Shown: piece by piece, positions 26,787 to 35,431 of the stretch
How positions within the stretch are numbered: the stretch's first letter is position 1
How the letters are laid out: every line of letters starts with the position of its first letter
DNA from: PALSA-894 sp963828625
GTDB taxonomy: Bacteria; Pseudomonadota; Alphaproteobacteria; Rhizobiales; Xanthobacteraceae
NCBI GenBank assembly: GCA_963828625.1
Contig: CAWHEX010000011.1
Span: 1,054,001 to 1,118,000 of the forward strand
Reading direction: 5' to 3'
Length of the DNA stretch: 64,000 bases
The notes under the pieces: model-generated
The model's input: the letters and a program-made list of their open reading frames with translations, nothing else
Database searches by the model: none
Told to the model about the DNA's origin: nothing
Position numbers and translations under genes: made by a program

Positions 26787-27780
26787 ATGACCGCACAAAT
26801 CACTCGCCGGTCGCTGATGGCGGCAGGCGCAAGCGCGCTCGCACTCGGTGCAGCAACGCAAACGTCATTCGCGCAAGGCAAGCCGAAGATGCGCTTCTCC
26901 TGCGCATTCCCCGAAACCGATCTGCGTGCCGAGGGCTACAAGGCTTTCGCGGCGGCGATGAAGGACGACCTCGAGCTCGAGCCCTACTGGAACAACACGC
27001 TGTTCAAGCAGGGCACCGAGCTTGTCGCGCTCCAGCGCGAGAACCTCGAGCTGTGCAATCTCGCGCCCGCGGATATCTCCAAGCAGATCCCCGCTTGGTC
27101 GCTGATGACCTCGGCGTATCTGTTCCGCGACTACGATCACCTGAAGAAGACGTTCGAAGAGCGACGTCGGCCAGGAGTTCATCAAGATGGCGCGCGACCA
27201 GCTCGGCATCGAGCTGATCCGTCCGGTGTTCTTCGGCGCCCGTCAGGTGAACCTGAAACCGACCAAGAAGATCAACACGCCGGCCGATCTTGCGGGCGTC
27301 AAGCTGCGCATGCCGCCGGGCGAGTTCTGGCAGTTCCTCGGCGAGTCGCTCGGTGCGAACCCGACGCCGGTCGCCTACGCGGAGCTTTACACGGCGCTGC
27401 AGGCCGGCGCGGTCGACGGGCAGGACAATCCGCTCGTCTCCGGCCGCTCGATGAAGTTCTACGAGGTGACGTCGCAGTTCATCCTGACCAACCACGTGCT
27501 CGGCTACGACATGCTGGCGGTCTCGAAGAAGGCGTGGTCGACCCTGAGCGCGGCGCAGCAGGCAAAGCTGCGCGCCGAAGCCGACAAGGCGTTCGACGCG
27601 AGCGCCGCGAAGTACAACGCGCAGGAGCAGGAAGCGATCGAGTTCTTCAAGAAGGAAGGCAAGCAGGTCTACGCGCCTGACCAGAACGCCTTCCGCTCGT
27701 TCGCGCAGAAGAAGTATCTCGACAAATACGCCAGCGAGTGGCCGAAGGGCGCGATCGAGCGCGTCAACGCCGTGAAATAA
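26787..27780 (+). CDS. dctP: TRAP transporter solute-binding protein DctP (operon 1; one frameshift)
   Basis: A Tat/Sec-type leader (MTAQITRRSLMAAGASALAL) starts at ATG 26787 with GGGAGGAATTC upstream. The frame shifts near 27165 (one extra base), from LKKTFE to SDVGQEFIKMARDQLGIEL. The DctP signature KINTPADLAGVKLRMPPGEF and AELYTALQAGAVDGQDNPLV are intact. Corrected length is 330 aa. The protein binds a carboxylate-type solute in the periplasm and delivers it to DctQM encoded downstream. The solute is not predictable; neighbouring aroQ-like and NHL genes hint at a cyclic or aromatic acid. Confidence 0.9.
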
Positions 27781-27803
27781 CGGGCCGGGGGGCTCGTCGA
27801 GAG

Positions 27804-27846
27804 GTCCGTCCGCCGTCTGCACAAGATCGGCGGACGGACTTCTTTT
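27804..27846 (+). terminator. Stem-loop between dctP and dctQ (attenuator-like)
   Basis: A perfect 12-bp stem GTCCGTCCGCCG/CGGCGGACGGAC with a 12-base loop is followed by TTCTTTT. It lies inside the operon, so partial termination or mRNA stabilisation that favours abundant dctP expression is likely. Confidence 0.75.
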
Positions 27847-27860
27847 CATGAGGTTTGGGG

Positions 27861-28376
27861 ATGGACTGGGACAGGCTTGTCGCTGCCGCGCGCTGGCTGC
27901 GCCGCCGTGCCGAGAACGTCTCGGCATTCCTGCTGCTCGCGATGTTCCTCTGCTTCATCCTGCAGATCGTCGCGCGTTACGTCTTCAATTACCCGCTCGG
28001 CTGGACCGACGAAGTCAGCGTGCTGTGCTGGATCTGGTGCACCTTGTGGGGCGCGGTATTCGTGCTGCGCGAGAGGGACGAGGTCCGCTTCGACCTCATC
28101 TACAGCACCGCGAGCGAGAAAACCCGCCGCGTGTTCACGATCATCACCGGCATCGCGGCGATCGTGCTGTTCGGGATCGCAATGCCCGCGGTGATCAGCT
28201 ACGTGCTGTTCCTCAAGGTCGAGAAGTCCGCCTATCTCGGCATCCGGCTCGACTATCTCTATTCGATCTACATCATTTTCTCGGTCGGCGTGATTGTGCG
28301 CTACGCGGCGCTGACCTGGCGCGCGATCCGCGGCCATGCGCCGGACATCGAGCTCGGACAGGGCTCGGCGCTATGA
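27861..28376 (+). CDS. dctQ: TRAP transporter small permease DctQ (operon 1)
   Basis: The 171-aa protein has four transmembrane helices: VSAFLLLAMFLCFILQIVAR, DEVSVLCWIWCTLWGAVFVL, RRVFTIITGIAAIVLFGIAM and YSIYIIFSVGVIVRYAAL. The YVFNYPLGWTDEVS loop is typical of DctQ. The stop overlaps the dctM start (ATGA). ATG 27861 is preferred over the in-frame TTG at 27855. Confidence 0.92.
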   Translation: MDWDRLVAAARWLRRRAENVSAFLLLAMFLCFILQIVARYVFNYPLGWTDEVSVLCWIWCTLWGAVFVLRERDEVRFDLIYSTASEKTRRVFTIITGIAAIVLFGIAMPAVISYVLFLKVEKSAYLGIRLDYLYSIYIIFSVGVIVRYAALTWRAIRGHAPDIELGQGSAL

Positions 28377-29668
28377 TCACGCCGTTCGCGCTTTGCCTCT
28401 ACACAATCCTGGCGCTTGGCCTGCTTGGCTTACCGATCGGCTATTCGATGATCGCGGGCTCGATCCTCTACCTGCTGCTCGCGGGCCTCGACCTCGGCAC
28501 TTCGGCCGAACAGATCCTCAACGGCCTTTACAGCAGCTACGTGCTGCTCGCAGTGCCGTTGTTCCTGTTCTCCGCCGAACTGATGAACGTCAGCAAGATG
28601 ACGGATCATCTGCTGCGCTTCTGCGACATGCTGGTCGGACGTTTCCGCGGCGGACTGGGCCACATCAATATCGTGCAGAGCATCATCTTTGCCGGCATGT
28701 CAGGCTCGGCGATCGCCGATCTCGCCGGCACGGGGCGCATCAGCATCGACATGATGACGCGCAACAACCGCTACCCGGTGAGCTATGCGGCGGCGGTCAC
28801 GGCTGCATCCGCGGTGATCGGCCCGATCATTCCGCCGTCGATTCCGATGGTGCTCTATGCGCTGATCTCGGATGCGTCGGTCGGCTATCTGTTCCTCGGT
28901 GGCATCATCCCCGGCCTGCTAATGGCGGTGGCGCAGATGGTGATCAACACCATGATGGCGCACCGGAACAACTACCCGGTCGAGCCGCCGATCCCGCTGC
29001 GCGAATGGCCGATGATCACCTGGATCGCGCTGCCCGCGCTGCTGATGCCGGTGATCCTGCTCGGTGGCATCTACAGCGGCATCATGACGCCGACCGAGGC
29101 GGCGGCAGTCGCGGCGGCCTACGCGTTTCTTGTTGCGGTGCTGTGGTATCGCAACATCACCGTGGCCGACACTTACAAAGCGGTGCTCAACTCGTCACGC
29201 GCCACCGCTTCGATCGGCATGCTGATCGCGGGCGCGCTCCTGTTCAACTACGTGGTGACGGTCGAACAGATCCCTAACACCGTGAAGGGCCTGCTCGCCG
29301 GATACGATTTCACCGCATGGGCGTTCCTGTTCTGGGTCAACATCATCCTGCTGGTGCTCGGCTGTCTGCTGGAAGGCTCGACCATCATCCTCGTCGTGCT
29401 GCCGATCTTCATCCCGACCGCTAAGGCGCTCGGCATCGATCTCGTGCACTTCGGCGTGGTCGCGGTGTTTAACATCATGATCGGGCTGGTGACGCCGCCC
29501 TATGGACTGCTGCTGTTCATTATTTCGGCGATATCCGGCGCGCCGCTACGATCGATCATCCGTGACACCATGCCGTTCGTGATCGCGATGATCGTCGCGC
29601 TCGCGATCATCACCTTCATCCCGGAAACGGTTCTCTGGCTGCCGCGCATGATGGGTTACAAGGGCTGA
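28373..29668 (+). CDS. dctM: TRAP transporter large permease DctM (operon 1)
   Basis: The 431-aa integral membrane protein begins at ATG 28373, overlapping dctQ. DctM features include VPLFLFSAELMNVSKMTDHL, GHINIVQSIIFAGMSGSAIA, PIIPPSIPMVLYA, IMTPTEAAAVAAAYAFL and FNIMIGLVTPPYGLLLF. It is the Na+-coupled transport subunit in the inner membrane. The gene is intact, and the aroQ-like gene follows 35 bp later in the same direction. Confidence 0.95.
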   Translation: MITPFALCLYTILALGLLGLPIGYSMIAGSILYLLLAGLDLGTSAEQILNGLYSSYVLLAVPLFLFSAELMNVSKMTDHLLRFCDMLVGRFRGGLGHINIVQSIIFAGMSGSAIADLAGTGRISIDMMTRNNRYPVSYAAAVTAASAVIGPIIPPSIPMVLYALISDASVGYLFLGGIIPGLLMAVAQMVINTMMAHRNNYPVEPPIPLREWPMITWIALPALLMPVILLGGIYSGIMTPTEAAAVAAAYAFLVAVLWYRNITVADTYKAVLNSSRATASIGMLIAGALLFNYVVTVEQIPNTVKGLLAGYDFTAWAFLFWVNIILLVLGCLLEGSTIILVVLPIFIPTAKALGIDLVHFGVVAVFNIMIGLVTPPYGLLLFIISAISGAPLRSIIRDTMPFVIAMIVALAIITFIPETVLWLPRMMGYKG

Positions 29669-29702
29669 GCATCGGCCCGTCGACAACAGGAACAAAAGAA
29701 AC

Positions 29703-30134
29703 ATGGCAAAGCCGATTTATGTGCTCAACGGGCCGAACCTCAATCGACTCGGCACGCGCGAGCCGCACATCTACGGCACCACGACGCTCGCCGACGTCGA
29801 GAAAATGTGCCGGGCGGAAGCCGGCACCCAGCCGATCGAATTTCGCCAGACGAACAGCGAGACCCAGCTGATCGAATGGGTGCATGAGGCAATCGATAAC
29901 GGCGCCGGGATCATCATCAATCCGGCGGCCTATACGTTCACGTCGCTTGCGTTGTTCGACGCCCTGAAGATGTTTCCGGGCCCCATCATCGAGCTGCACA
30001 TCTCGAACATCCACAAGCGCGAGTCGATGTATCACAACTCGCTGGTCTCGAAGGTCGCGACCGCGATCATCGCGGGGCTCGGCGCGAAGGGCTATGTGGC
30101 CGCCCTGCGCGCGATGCGCGATCTCATTCCGTAA
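29703..30134 (+). CDS. Type II 3-dehydroquinate dehydratase-like protein with altered active site
   Basis: The 143-aa length and motifs VLNGPNLNRLGTREPHIYG, NPAAYTFTSLALFDALK and IELHISNIHKRE place it in the AroQ family. The catalytic Tyr (PHIYG), Arg of TREP, Asn of INP, Asp of FDAL and His of LHISN are present. Compared with the M. tuberculosis enzyme, the His after (Y/L)T (His81) is Phe and the Arg of EEFRRHS (Arg112) is Tyr. Those residues contact substrate, so the reaction may differ from dehydroquinate dehydration. It follows dctM closely and is probably co-transcribed, suggesting catabolism of the imported acid. Confidence 0.85.
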   Translation: MAKPIYVLNGPNLNRLGTREPHIYGTTTLADVEKMCRAEAGTQPIEFRQTNSETQLIEWVHEAIDNGAGIIINPAAYTFTSLALFDALKMFPGPIIELHISNIHKRESMYHNSLVSKVATAIIAGLGAKGYVAALRAMRDLIP

Positions 30135-30227
30135 CGCTTCCCAGCTCTGCACGCGCCGAGGGCCGCGTAACTTGCAGCGGTGCGGGCGCGCTGCGCATGA
30201 TCCGCACGCAAGCCGGAGGATTTCAGC

Positions 30228-31199
30228 GTGAGCGTGACGGTTGGAAGCGGCGAATACGTGTATCGGGTGGAGGAAAACTGGGCAAAGTTGCCCACCGGCT
30301 GGGAGTTCGGCGATGTGGGCGCGGTCGGCATCGACCGGCAGGACCGCGTCTATGTGTTCAATCGCGGCGAACACCCGATGTGCGTGTTCGATCGCGAAGG
30401 AAACTTCATCACGTCATGGGGCGAGGGAATTTTCCGGCGCGCGCACGGCATCAGCATGGGGCCGGACGATACGATCTATTGCACCGACGACGGCGACCAC
30501 ACGGTGCGCAAGTGCACGCTCGACGGAAAGGTACTGCTCGAGATCGGCATCCCGGGGCGTCCGGCGCCGTTCATGAGCGGCGCGCCGTTCAACCGTTGCA
30601 CGCATACGGCGCTCTCACCCGGCGGCGACATCTACATCTCGGACGGCTACGGCAATGCGTGCGTCCACAAGTACGATCAGAACGGCAAGCGACTGATGGC
30701 GTGGGGCACGCCCGGCGTTGGGCCGGGCGAATTCAATCTGCCACACAACATCGGCTGCGATGCGGACGGATGGGTCTATGTCGCCGACCGCGAGAACCAT
30801 CGCGTGCAGGTGTTCGACGGCAACGGCAAGTTCGAGTGCCAGTGGCACAATCTGCACCGGCCGAGCGGCCTGCATCTGAGCCCGGGCAAGTGTCCGGTCT
30901 GCTACATCGGCGAGGTCGGCCCGTACTACGGCTTCAACCGCGGCGCGCCGAACCTCGGGCCGCGCGTTTCCGTCCTCGATCACAAGGGCAACGTGCTGGC
31001 ACGGCTCGGCAAGGAGCCGCTCGCCGGGACCAAGCCGGGACAATTCCTTTCGCCGCATGGTCTCGCAGCGGATTCGCGCGGTGACCTTTATGTCGGCGAG
31101 GTCGCCGTGACAGCATGGCCCTCGCTCTTTCCGGGCGAGCCGGTGCCGAAGCCGCTGCGCAGCCTGCAGAAGTTCACGCGGCTGCGCGCATCAGCGTAA
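30228..31199 (+). CDS. NHL-repeat/six-bladed beta-propeller protein (PAL-like)
   Basis: The 323-aa protein starts at GTG 30228 with GGAGG upstream. Repeated propeller strands are visible: DVGAVGIDRQDRVYVFNRGE, HGISMGPDDTIYCTDDGDHT, HTALSPGGDIYISDGYGNAC, HNIGCDADGWVYVADRENHR and HGLAADSRGDLYVGEV. This pattern matches peptidyl-alpha-hydroxyglycine lyase-like NHL proteins. No signal peptide, so it is cytoplasmic. Bacterial members are mostly unassigned and often accompany TRAP or ABC catabolic loci. It is likely the last gene of TRAP operon 1. Confidence 0.85.
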   Translation: MSVTVGSGEYVYRVEENWAKLPTGWEFGDVGAVGIDRQDRVYVFNRGEHPMCVFDREGNFITSWGEGIFRRAHGISMGPDDTIYCTDDGDHTVRKCTLDGKVLLEIGIPGRPAPFMSGAPFNRCTHTALSPGGDIYISDGYGNACVHKYDQNGKRLMAWGTPGVGPGEFNLPHNIGCDADGWVYVADRENHRVQVFDGNGKFECQWHNLHRPSGLHLSPGKCPVCYIGEVGPYYGFNRGAPNLGPRVSVLDHKGNVLARLGKEPLAGTKPGQFLSPHGLAADSRGDLYVGEVAVTAWPSLFPGEPVPKPLRSLQKFTRLRASA

Positions 31200-31211
31200 T
31201 CGCGGCGGAGC

Positions 31212-32732
31212 CTATTTCGCCAGCTTCAGGTCCTGCGGACGGATGATGCCGTCCGGCGCCTGCTTGTAGTTTTCAAGCTTGGCCGTGTGCGCGAAAATCC
31301 ACGACTGGTGATAGAGGTAAATCAGCGGCTTGTCGGCCTCGATCTGCGTCAGTGCTTTCTCGTAGGCCACTTTGCGCTTGGCCGGATCGCTGACCGTGCG
31401 GGCTTCGTTAAGCGCAGCCTGCGTGGTCTCGTTGCAATACTTGCCCCAGTTGAACGGCGTGTTGCAGCCAAGGTGATTGATCACGTTCTGATCGGGATCG
31501 ATGCGGCCGCTCCAGCCGATCAGGTACGTCTGGAAGTTTCCTTTCGTCCCTTCCTGCAATGACGTCGCAAACTCGACCAGGCGGATCTTGAGATCGAAGC
31601 CGCCTTCGGCCGCCATCGCCTGCAACACCTCGGCCACCTGCTTCAGATCGGGCTGGTTCGGCACCATCATGTCGACGGCGACCGGCGTCGGTACGCCGGC
31701 TTCCTTGATGAGCGCCTTCGCCTTCGCGACGTCGCGCTTCGGGACCGGGAATTTCTGGACGTAATACTGGTTCGACGGCGCGGACCATTGATTGCCCGGG
31801 GTGAAGTCGCCGTTGAACACGACCTTGTTGAGCGCGTCTCGGTCTATGGTGAGATCGAGCGCCTGACGCACCTTGGCGTTCTGGCCCACAGGGTTCTTCG
31901 CCTGATCGGTGTTGGCGAGATTGATGGTGATGCCCGTGTAGGCGATCGGCGGGCTCGGCAGCACCAGCTTCAGCCGCGCGTCGCTGCGCACCGAGGGAAT
32001 GTCGGTTGCCAGCACGCGCTCGGCGATGTCGAGCGCGCCGGCGCGCAGGTTGGCGAGCCGCACGGTGCTGTCCGGAATCGAGAAATAGGTGATGCGGTCG
32101 AGATGGATGCGGCCCTTGTCCCAGTAGTCGGCAAAGCGCTCGAGCACGATGCGTTCCTGTGCGACGCGCTCGACATATTTGAACGGGCCCGCGCAGATCG
32201 GCTTCTGCACGAACTTGTCGCCGGCTTCCTTCACGGCCTTCGGCGAGACCATCATGCCGGCGCGGTCGGTGAGCTGGGCGATCAGTGGCGAGAACGGCGC
32301 CTTGAGTAGCAGGCGCACCGTCAGCGGGTCGGCGACCTCGACCTTGTCGATCTGCGCAAGCTCCGCCTTGCGGAACGAGCCTTGCGCCGTCATGTGGCGG
32401 TCGAGCGTGAACTTCACGGCTTCGGCGTCGAACGGTTCGCCGTCCTGGAATTTCACGTTCGGCCGCAGCTTGATGGTGACGGTCTTCCCGTCTTCCGACG
32501 TCTCATGCGAGAGCGCGAGCTGCGGCACGATGTTGAGATTGCCGTCGATGTCGAACAGCTTGTCGCACAGCGAGGCGAGCACGATGCGGCCGACGTACGA
32601 ACCCGCCGTGGTTGGATCGAGATTGTCGGGATCTTCCGCGAGACCGATGCGCAGGTGGCCTTGCGCGAGCGCGGATGTCGACGCGATGGTTGCGGCGAAC
32701 AGCGATGCGATGAGAGCGGTGCGAGCCTTCAA
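31212..32732 (-). CDS. ABC transporter peptide/nickel-type solute-binding protein (SBP_bac_5)
   Basis: The 506-aa periplasmic protein has a Sec signal (MKARTALIASLFAATIASTS then ALAQ). Family motifs are LRIGLAEDPDNLDPTTAGSY, LSHETSEDGKTVTIKLRPNV, FQDGEPFDAEAVKFTLDRHM and VRQALDLTIDRDALNKVVF. It binds oligopeptides, or a related ligand such as glutathione. No permease genes are adjacent, so it works with a distant ABC system. It is followed upstream by DUF1028 and, divergently, the gamma-glutamyltransferase, which suggests peptide or gamma-glutamyl compounds. Confidence 0.93.
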   Translation of the reverse strand: MKARTALIASLFAATIASTSALAQGHLRIGLAEDPDNLDPTTAGSYVGRIVLASLCDKLFDIDGNLNIVPQLALSHETSEDGKTVTIKLRPNVKFQDGEPFDAEAVKFTLDRHMTAQGSFRKAELAQIDKVEVADPLTVRLLLKAPFSPLIAQLTDRAGMMVSPKAVKEAGDKFVQKPICAGPFKYVERVAQERIVLERFADYWDKGRIHLDRITYFSIPDSTVRLANLRAGALDIAERVLATDIPSVRSDARLKLVLPSPPIAYTGITINLANTDQAKNPVGQNAKVRQALDLTIDRDALNKVVFNGDFTPGNQWSAPSNQYYVQKFPVPKRDVAKAKALIKEAGVPTPVAVDMMVPNQPDLKQVAEVLQAMAAEGGFDLKIRLVEFATSLQEGTKGNFQTYLIGWSGRIDPDQNVINHLGCNTPFNWGKYCNETTQAALNEARTVSDPAKRKVAYEKALTQIEADKPLIYLYHQSWIFAHTAKLENYKQAPDGIIRPQDLKLAK

Positions 32733-32823
32733 GGCAGACCTCCGAGGCTATGCGGCAGGCGGGAAGCTTACCGGTGGAGAGGGGCGGCGAACAGCGTGAA
32801 AGGCGATTTCAGCGCGGCTTGTC

Positions 32824-33537
32824 TTACGCCTTGTCCTGCTCCGCAACCGCAGCGGCTATTCCGGCTTCGATCACGTTGCGGTCGAGTGTGCCATTCGGGT
32901 TCTGGCGTGACGGCATGAAGTTCACGTAGTGAAAAAGCCGCTCGCGGCCGACGCTTTCGAGCCGCGCAAGCTCGCGCAGCGGATCGGGGTGGTCGTCGAC
33001 GCGCAGCGAGACGGCCGGGTATTCCTCCGTAGTCCAGATCATGAGGGCGGCCGATTGCTTGCCACGTTTGTCGCCGCCTGCCGCTTCGCCCGCATTCATC
33101 GCGGCGATCAGGCGGCGCGCGAAGGATTTCTCCTGCGAGGCCTCGAAGGCGTGTGCGGTCGCGGCGACTACGTCGGGGCCTGCCAGCATGTTGCCGGCAA
33201 CCGAAACGTCCGCGCGCACGACGTGTCCGCACCAGTCGACGCAGTTCTTCCCCGTGTGGACCGCAATGCCTCCTCTCGCGTCGTGCACGTGGAACTGGCG
33301 CTGCTGCGCGCCCGCATCTGGCGTAATCAGATGATCGACCACGGCCTGCGCCGCCATACCTTCACGCAACAGGCGCATGCCACGATAGCCCCAGAGCGGG
33401 TTGGGGAGCGCCTGCGTCGAGAGCGCGCCGACGCCGCCTTCGCCATGCGGACAGATCGCCCCGACTGCGAAGAACTTGCTGGCGACCAGGACGCCGAAGG
33501 CGCCGGATGGATCGCGTGCGATGATGGACCAGGTCAT
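32824..33537 (-). CDS. DUF1028 (Ntn-hydrolase-like) protein
   Basis: The 237-aa protein opens MTWSIIARDPSGAFGVLVAS and continues GGVGALSTQALPNPLWGYRG and VAGNMLAGPDVVAATAHAFE, the hallmarks of DUF1028. The fold is related to Ntn hydrolases, and some members sit with peptidase or amidohydrolase genes. It lies 35 bp from, and divergent to, the gamma-glutamyltransferase gene, a frequent neighbour. It probably acts in the same amide catabolic route. Reaction unknown. Confidence 0.9.
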   Translation of the reverse strand: MTWSIIARDPSGAFGVLVASKFFAVGAICPHGEGGVGALSTQALPNPLWGYRGMRLLREGMAAQAVVDHLITPDAGAQQRQFHVHDARGGIAVHTGKNCVDWCGHVVRADVSVAGNMLAGPDVVAATAHAFEASQEKSFARRLIAAMNAGEAAGGDKRGKQSAALMIWTTEEYPAVSLRVDDHPDPLRELARLESVGRERLFHYVNFMPSRQNPNGTLDRNVIEAGIAAAVAEQDKA

Positions 33538-33572
33538 GGGCGGACATTATACACGCAAGCCGCGGAGGAGCG

Positions 33573-35360
33573 ATGCAACCGACATTCACCACACGGCCGG
33601 ATATCCGCGGCACCTTCGGCGCGGTCGCGACGACGCATTGGCTGGCGACGCAGACCGGCATGGCGGTGCTGGAGCGCGGCGGCAACGCATTCGATGCTGC
33701 TGCTGCTGCTGGTTTTGTGCTGCAGATCGTCGAGCCGCATCTCAACGGCCCGGGCGGTGAACTCCCGGCCATCGTGATGCGCGCGGGCGCGAGCGCGCCC
33801 GAGGTCATCTGCGGGCAGGGGACGTTCCCCGCCGCCGCGACGTCTGCGCGGCTCAGGGGAATGGGTCTCGAACAGATGCCCGGCACGGGCCTGCTGCCGG
33901 GTGTGGTGCCGGGTGCGTTCGACGGATGGATGCTGCTGCTGCGTGACTACGGCACGCTGCCGCTGCGGGACGTGCTGTCGTACGCAATCGGCTATGCGGA
34001 GAACGGTTTTCCGCTGGTGCCGCGCATCGTGGCGACAATCATTCCGGCGGTCGAATATTTCCAGACCGAATGGCCAAGCTCGGGCGAAGTCTGGCTCGTC
34101 AACGGCAAGCCGCCGCATCCCGATAAGCCGTTCCGCACGCCCGCGATTGCCGCGATGTACAAGCGAGTCCTCGCCGAGGCAGAATCCGCGGGTGGCGACC
34201 GCATTCGCCAGATCGAGGCCGCGCGCCATGCCTTCTACAAGGGCTTCGTCGCGGAGGCGATCGACCGCTTCTACAGGTCCGAGCTGATGGACTCGACGGG
34301 CACGCGCCATCGCGGCCTGCTCACCGGTGACGACCTCGCGCGCTATGCGGCGCATGTCGAGAAACCGGCTTCGGTCGATTACCACGGCCTCACGGTGCAC
34401 AAGCTCGGACCTTGGTCGCAGGGCCCGCTGCTGCTGCAAACGCTGCAGGTGCTGGCCGGTTACGACATCGCCGCGATGGACCCGCTCGGCGCGGACTTTG
34501 TGCATACACTGGTCGAAGCGCTGAAGCTCGGCTTCGCCGACCGCGACACGTTCTATGGCGATCCGGATGCCGTCGATGTGCCGCTCGAAACGCTGCTGTC
34601 GAATGATTACGCGGACGCGCGGCGCAAGCTGATCGGCGAGCGGGCCTCGATGGAGATGCGCCCGGGCGACATCGGCGATGCGAAGGCTCGCATGGCGCGC
34701 GTGCTGGCGATGGCCGGCAAGGAAAAGCCCATCGGCCCTGGCGCCGGCGAGCCGACCTTTGCGCCACTGCCGCCCGAATGGGGCGACACTGTGCATCTCG
34801 ATGTCATCGATGCGGCGGGCAACATGATTTCGGCGACGCCGTCCGGTGGCTGGCTGCAAGGGTCGCCTGTCGTGCCGGGCCTCGGCTTTCCGGTCTCGAC
34901 GCGTGGACAAATCTGCTGGCTTGAAGAAGGTCATCCCTCGACCGTGCGGGCGGGGACGCGGCCGCGCATCACGCTCTCCCCGACGCTCGTCACGCGCGAC
35001 GGCGAGCCTTATCTCGCGATCGGCACGCCCGGCGGCGATCAGCAGGAGCAGTGGATCCTCGCGGTCTTCCTGCGGCTCGTGCACCACCGCATGACCCTGC
35101 AGCAGGCGATCGATGCGCCCATGTTCCAGACCAAGCACATGGTCGAATCGTTTCACCCGCGCGCGTTCAAGTCGGGCCTCGTCATGATGGAGGATCGCTT
35201 CCCGGCGGAGACGCGTGCGGCGCTCGAAGCGCGCGGACATCGCATCGCAGTCGAGGGCCCGTGGGCGCTCGGGCGCATCTGTGCGGTCGGGCGCTGGGGC
35301 GGCCTTCTGCGCGCCGCCGCAACGCCGCGCCTGATGCAGGCCTACGCGGTCGGGCGGTAG
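33573..35360 (+). CDS. Gamma-glutamyltransferase family Ntn hydrolase
   Basis: The 595-aa precursor has MAVLERGGNAFDAAAAAGFV and the substrate segment EPHLNGPGGELPA. The nucleophilic Thr is at the autocleavage site WGDTVHLDVIDAAGNMIS, and SPTLVTRDGEPYLAIGTPGG-DQQEQW belongs to the small subunit. No signal peptide is seen, so the enzyme may be cytoplasmic, unlike E. coli Ggt. Members of this clade hydrolyse gamma-glutamyl or acyl-amide bonds. Intact; an unrelated start region at 35432 follows. Confidence 0.93.
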   Translation: MQPTFTTRPDIRGTFGAVATTHWLATQTGMAVLERGGNAFDAAAAAGFVLQIVEPHLNGPGGELPAIVMRAGASAPEVICGQGTFPAAATSARLRGMGLEQMPGTGLLPGVVPGAFDGWMLLLRDYGTLPLRDVLSYAIGYAENGFPLVPRIVATIIPAVEYFQTEWPSSGEVWLVNGKPPHPDKPFRTPAIAAMYKRVLAEAESAGGDRIRQIEAARHAFYKGFVAEAIDRFYRSELMDSTGTRHRGLLTGDDLARYAAHVEKPASVDYHGLTVHKLGPWSQGPLLLQTLQVLAGYDIAAMDPLGADFVHTLVEALKLGFADRDTFYGDPDAVDVPLETLLSNDYADARRKLIGERASMEMRPGDIGDAKARMARVLAMAGKEKPIGPGAGEPTFAPLPPEWGDTVHLDVIDAAGNMISATPSGGWLQGSPVVPGLGFPVSTRGQICWLEEGHPSTVRAGTRPRITLSPTLVTRDGEPYLAIGTPGGDQQEQWILAVFLRLVHHRMTLQQAIDAPMFQTKHMVESFHPRAFKSGLVMMEDRFPAETRAALEARGHRIAVEGPWALGRICAVGRWGGLLRAAATPRLMQAYAVGR

Positions 35361-35431
35361 CGGCCGCCTCTCGCGCCACCGCCGCAAAACGCATAGGCTC
35401 TGCGGCGAGCAAAACGGAACGTGCCGCGCCC

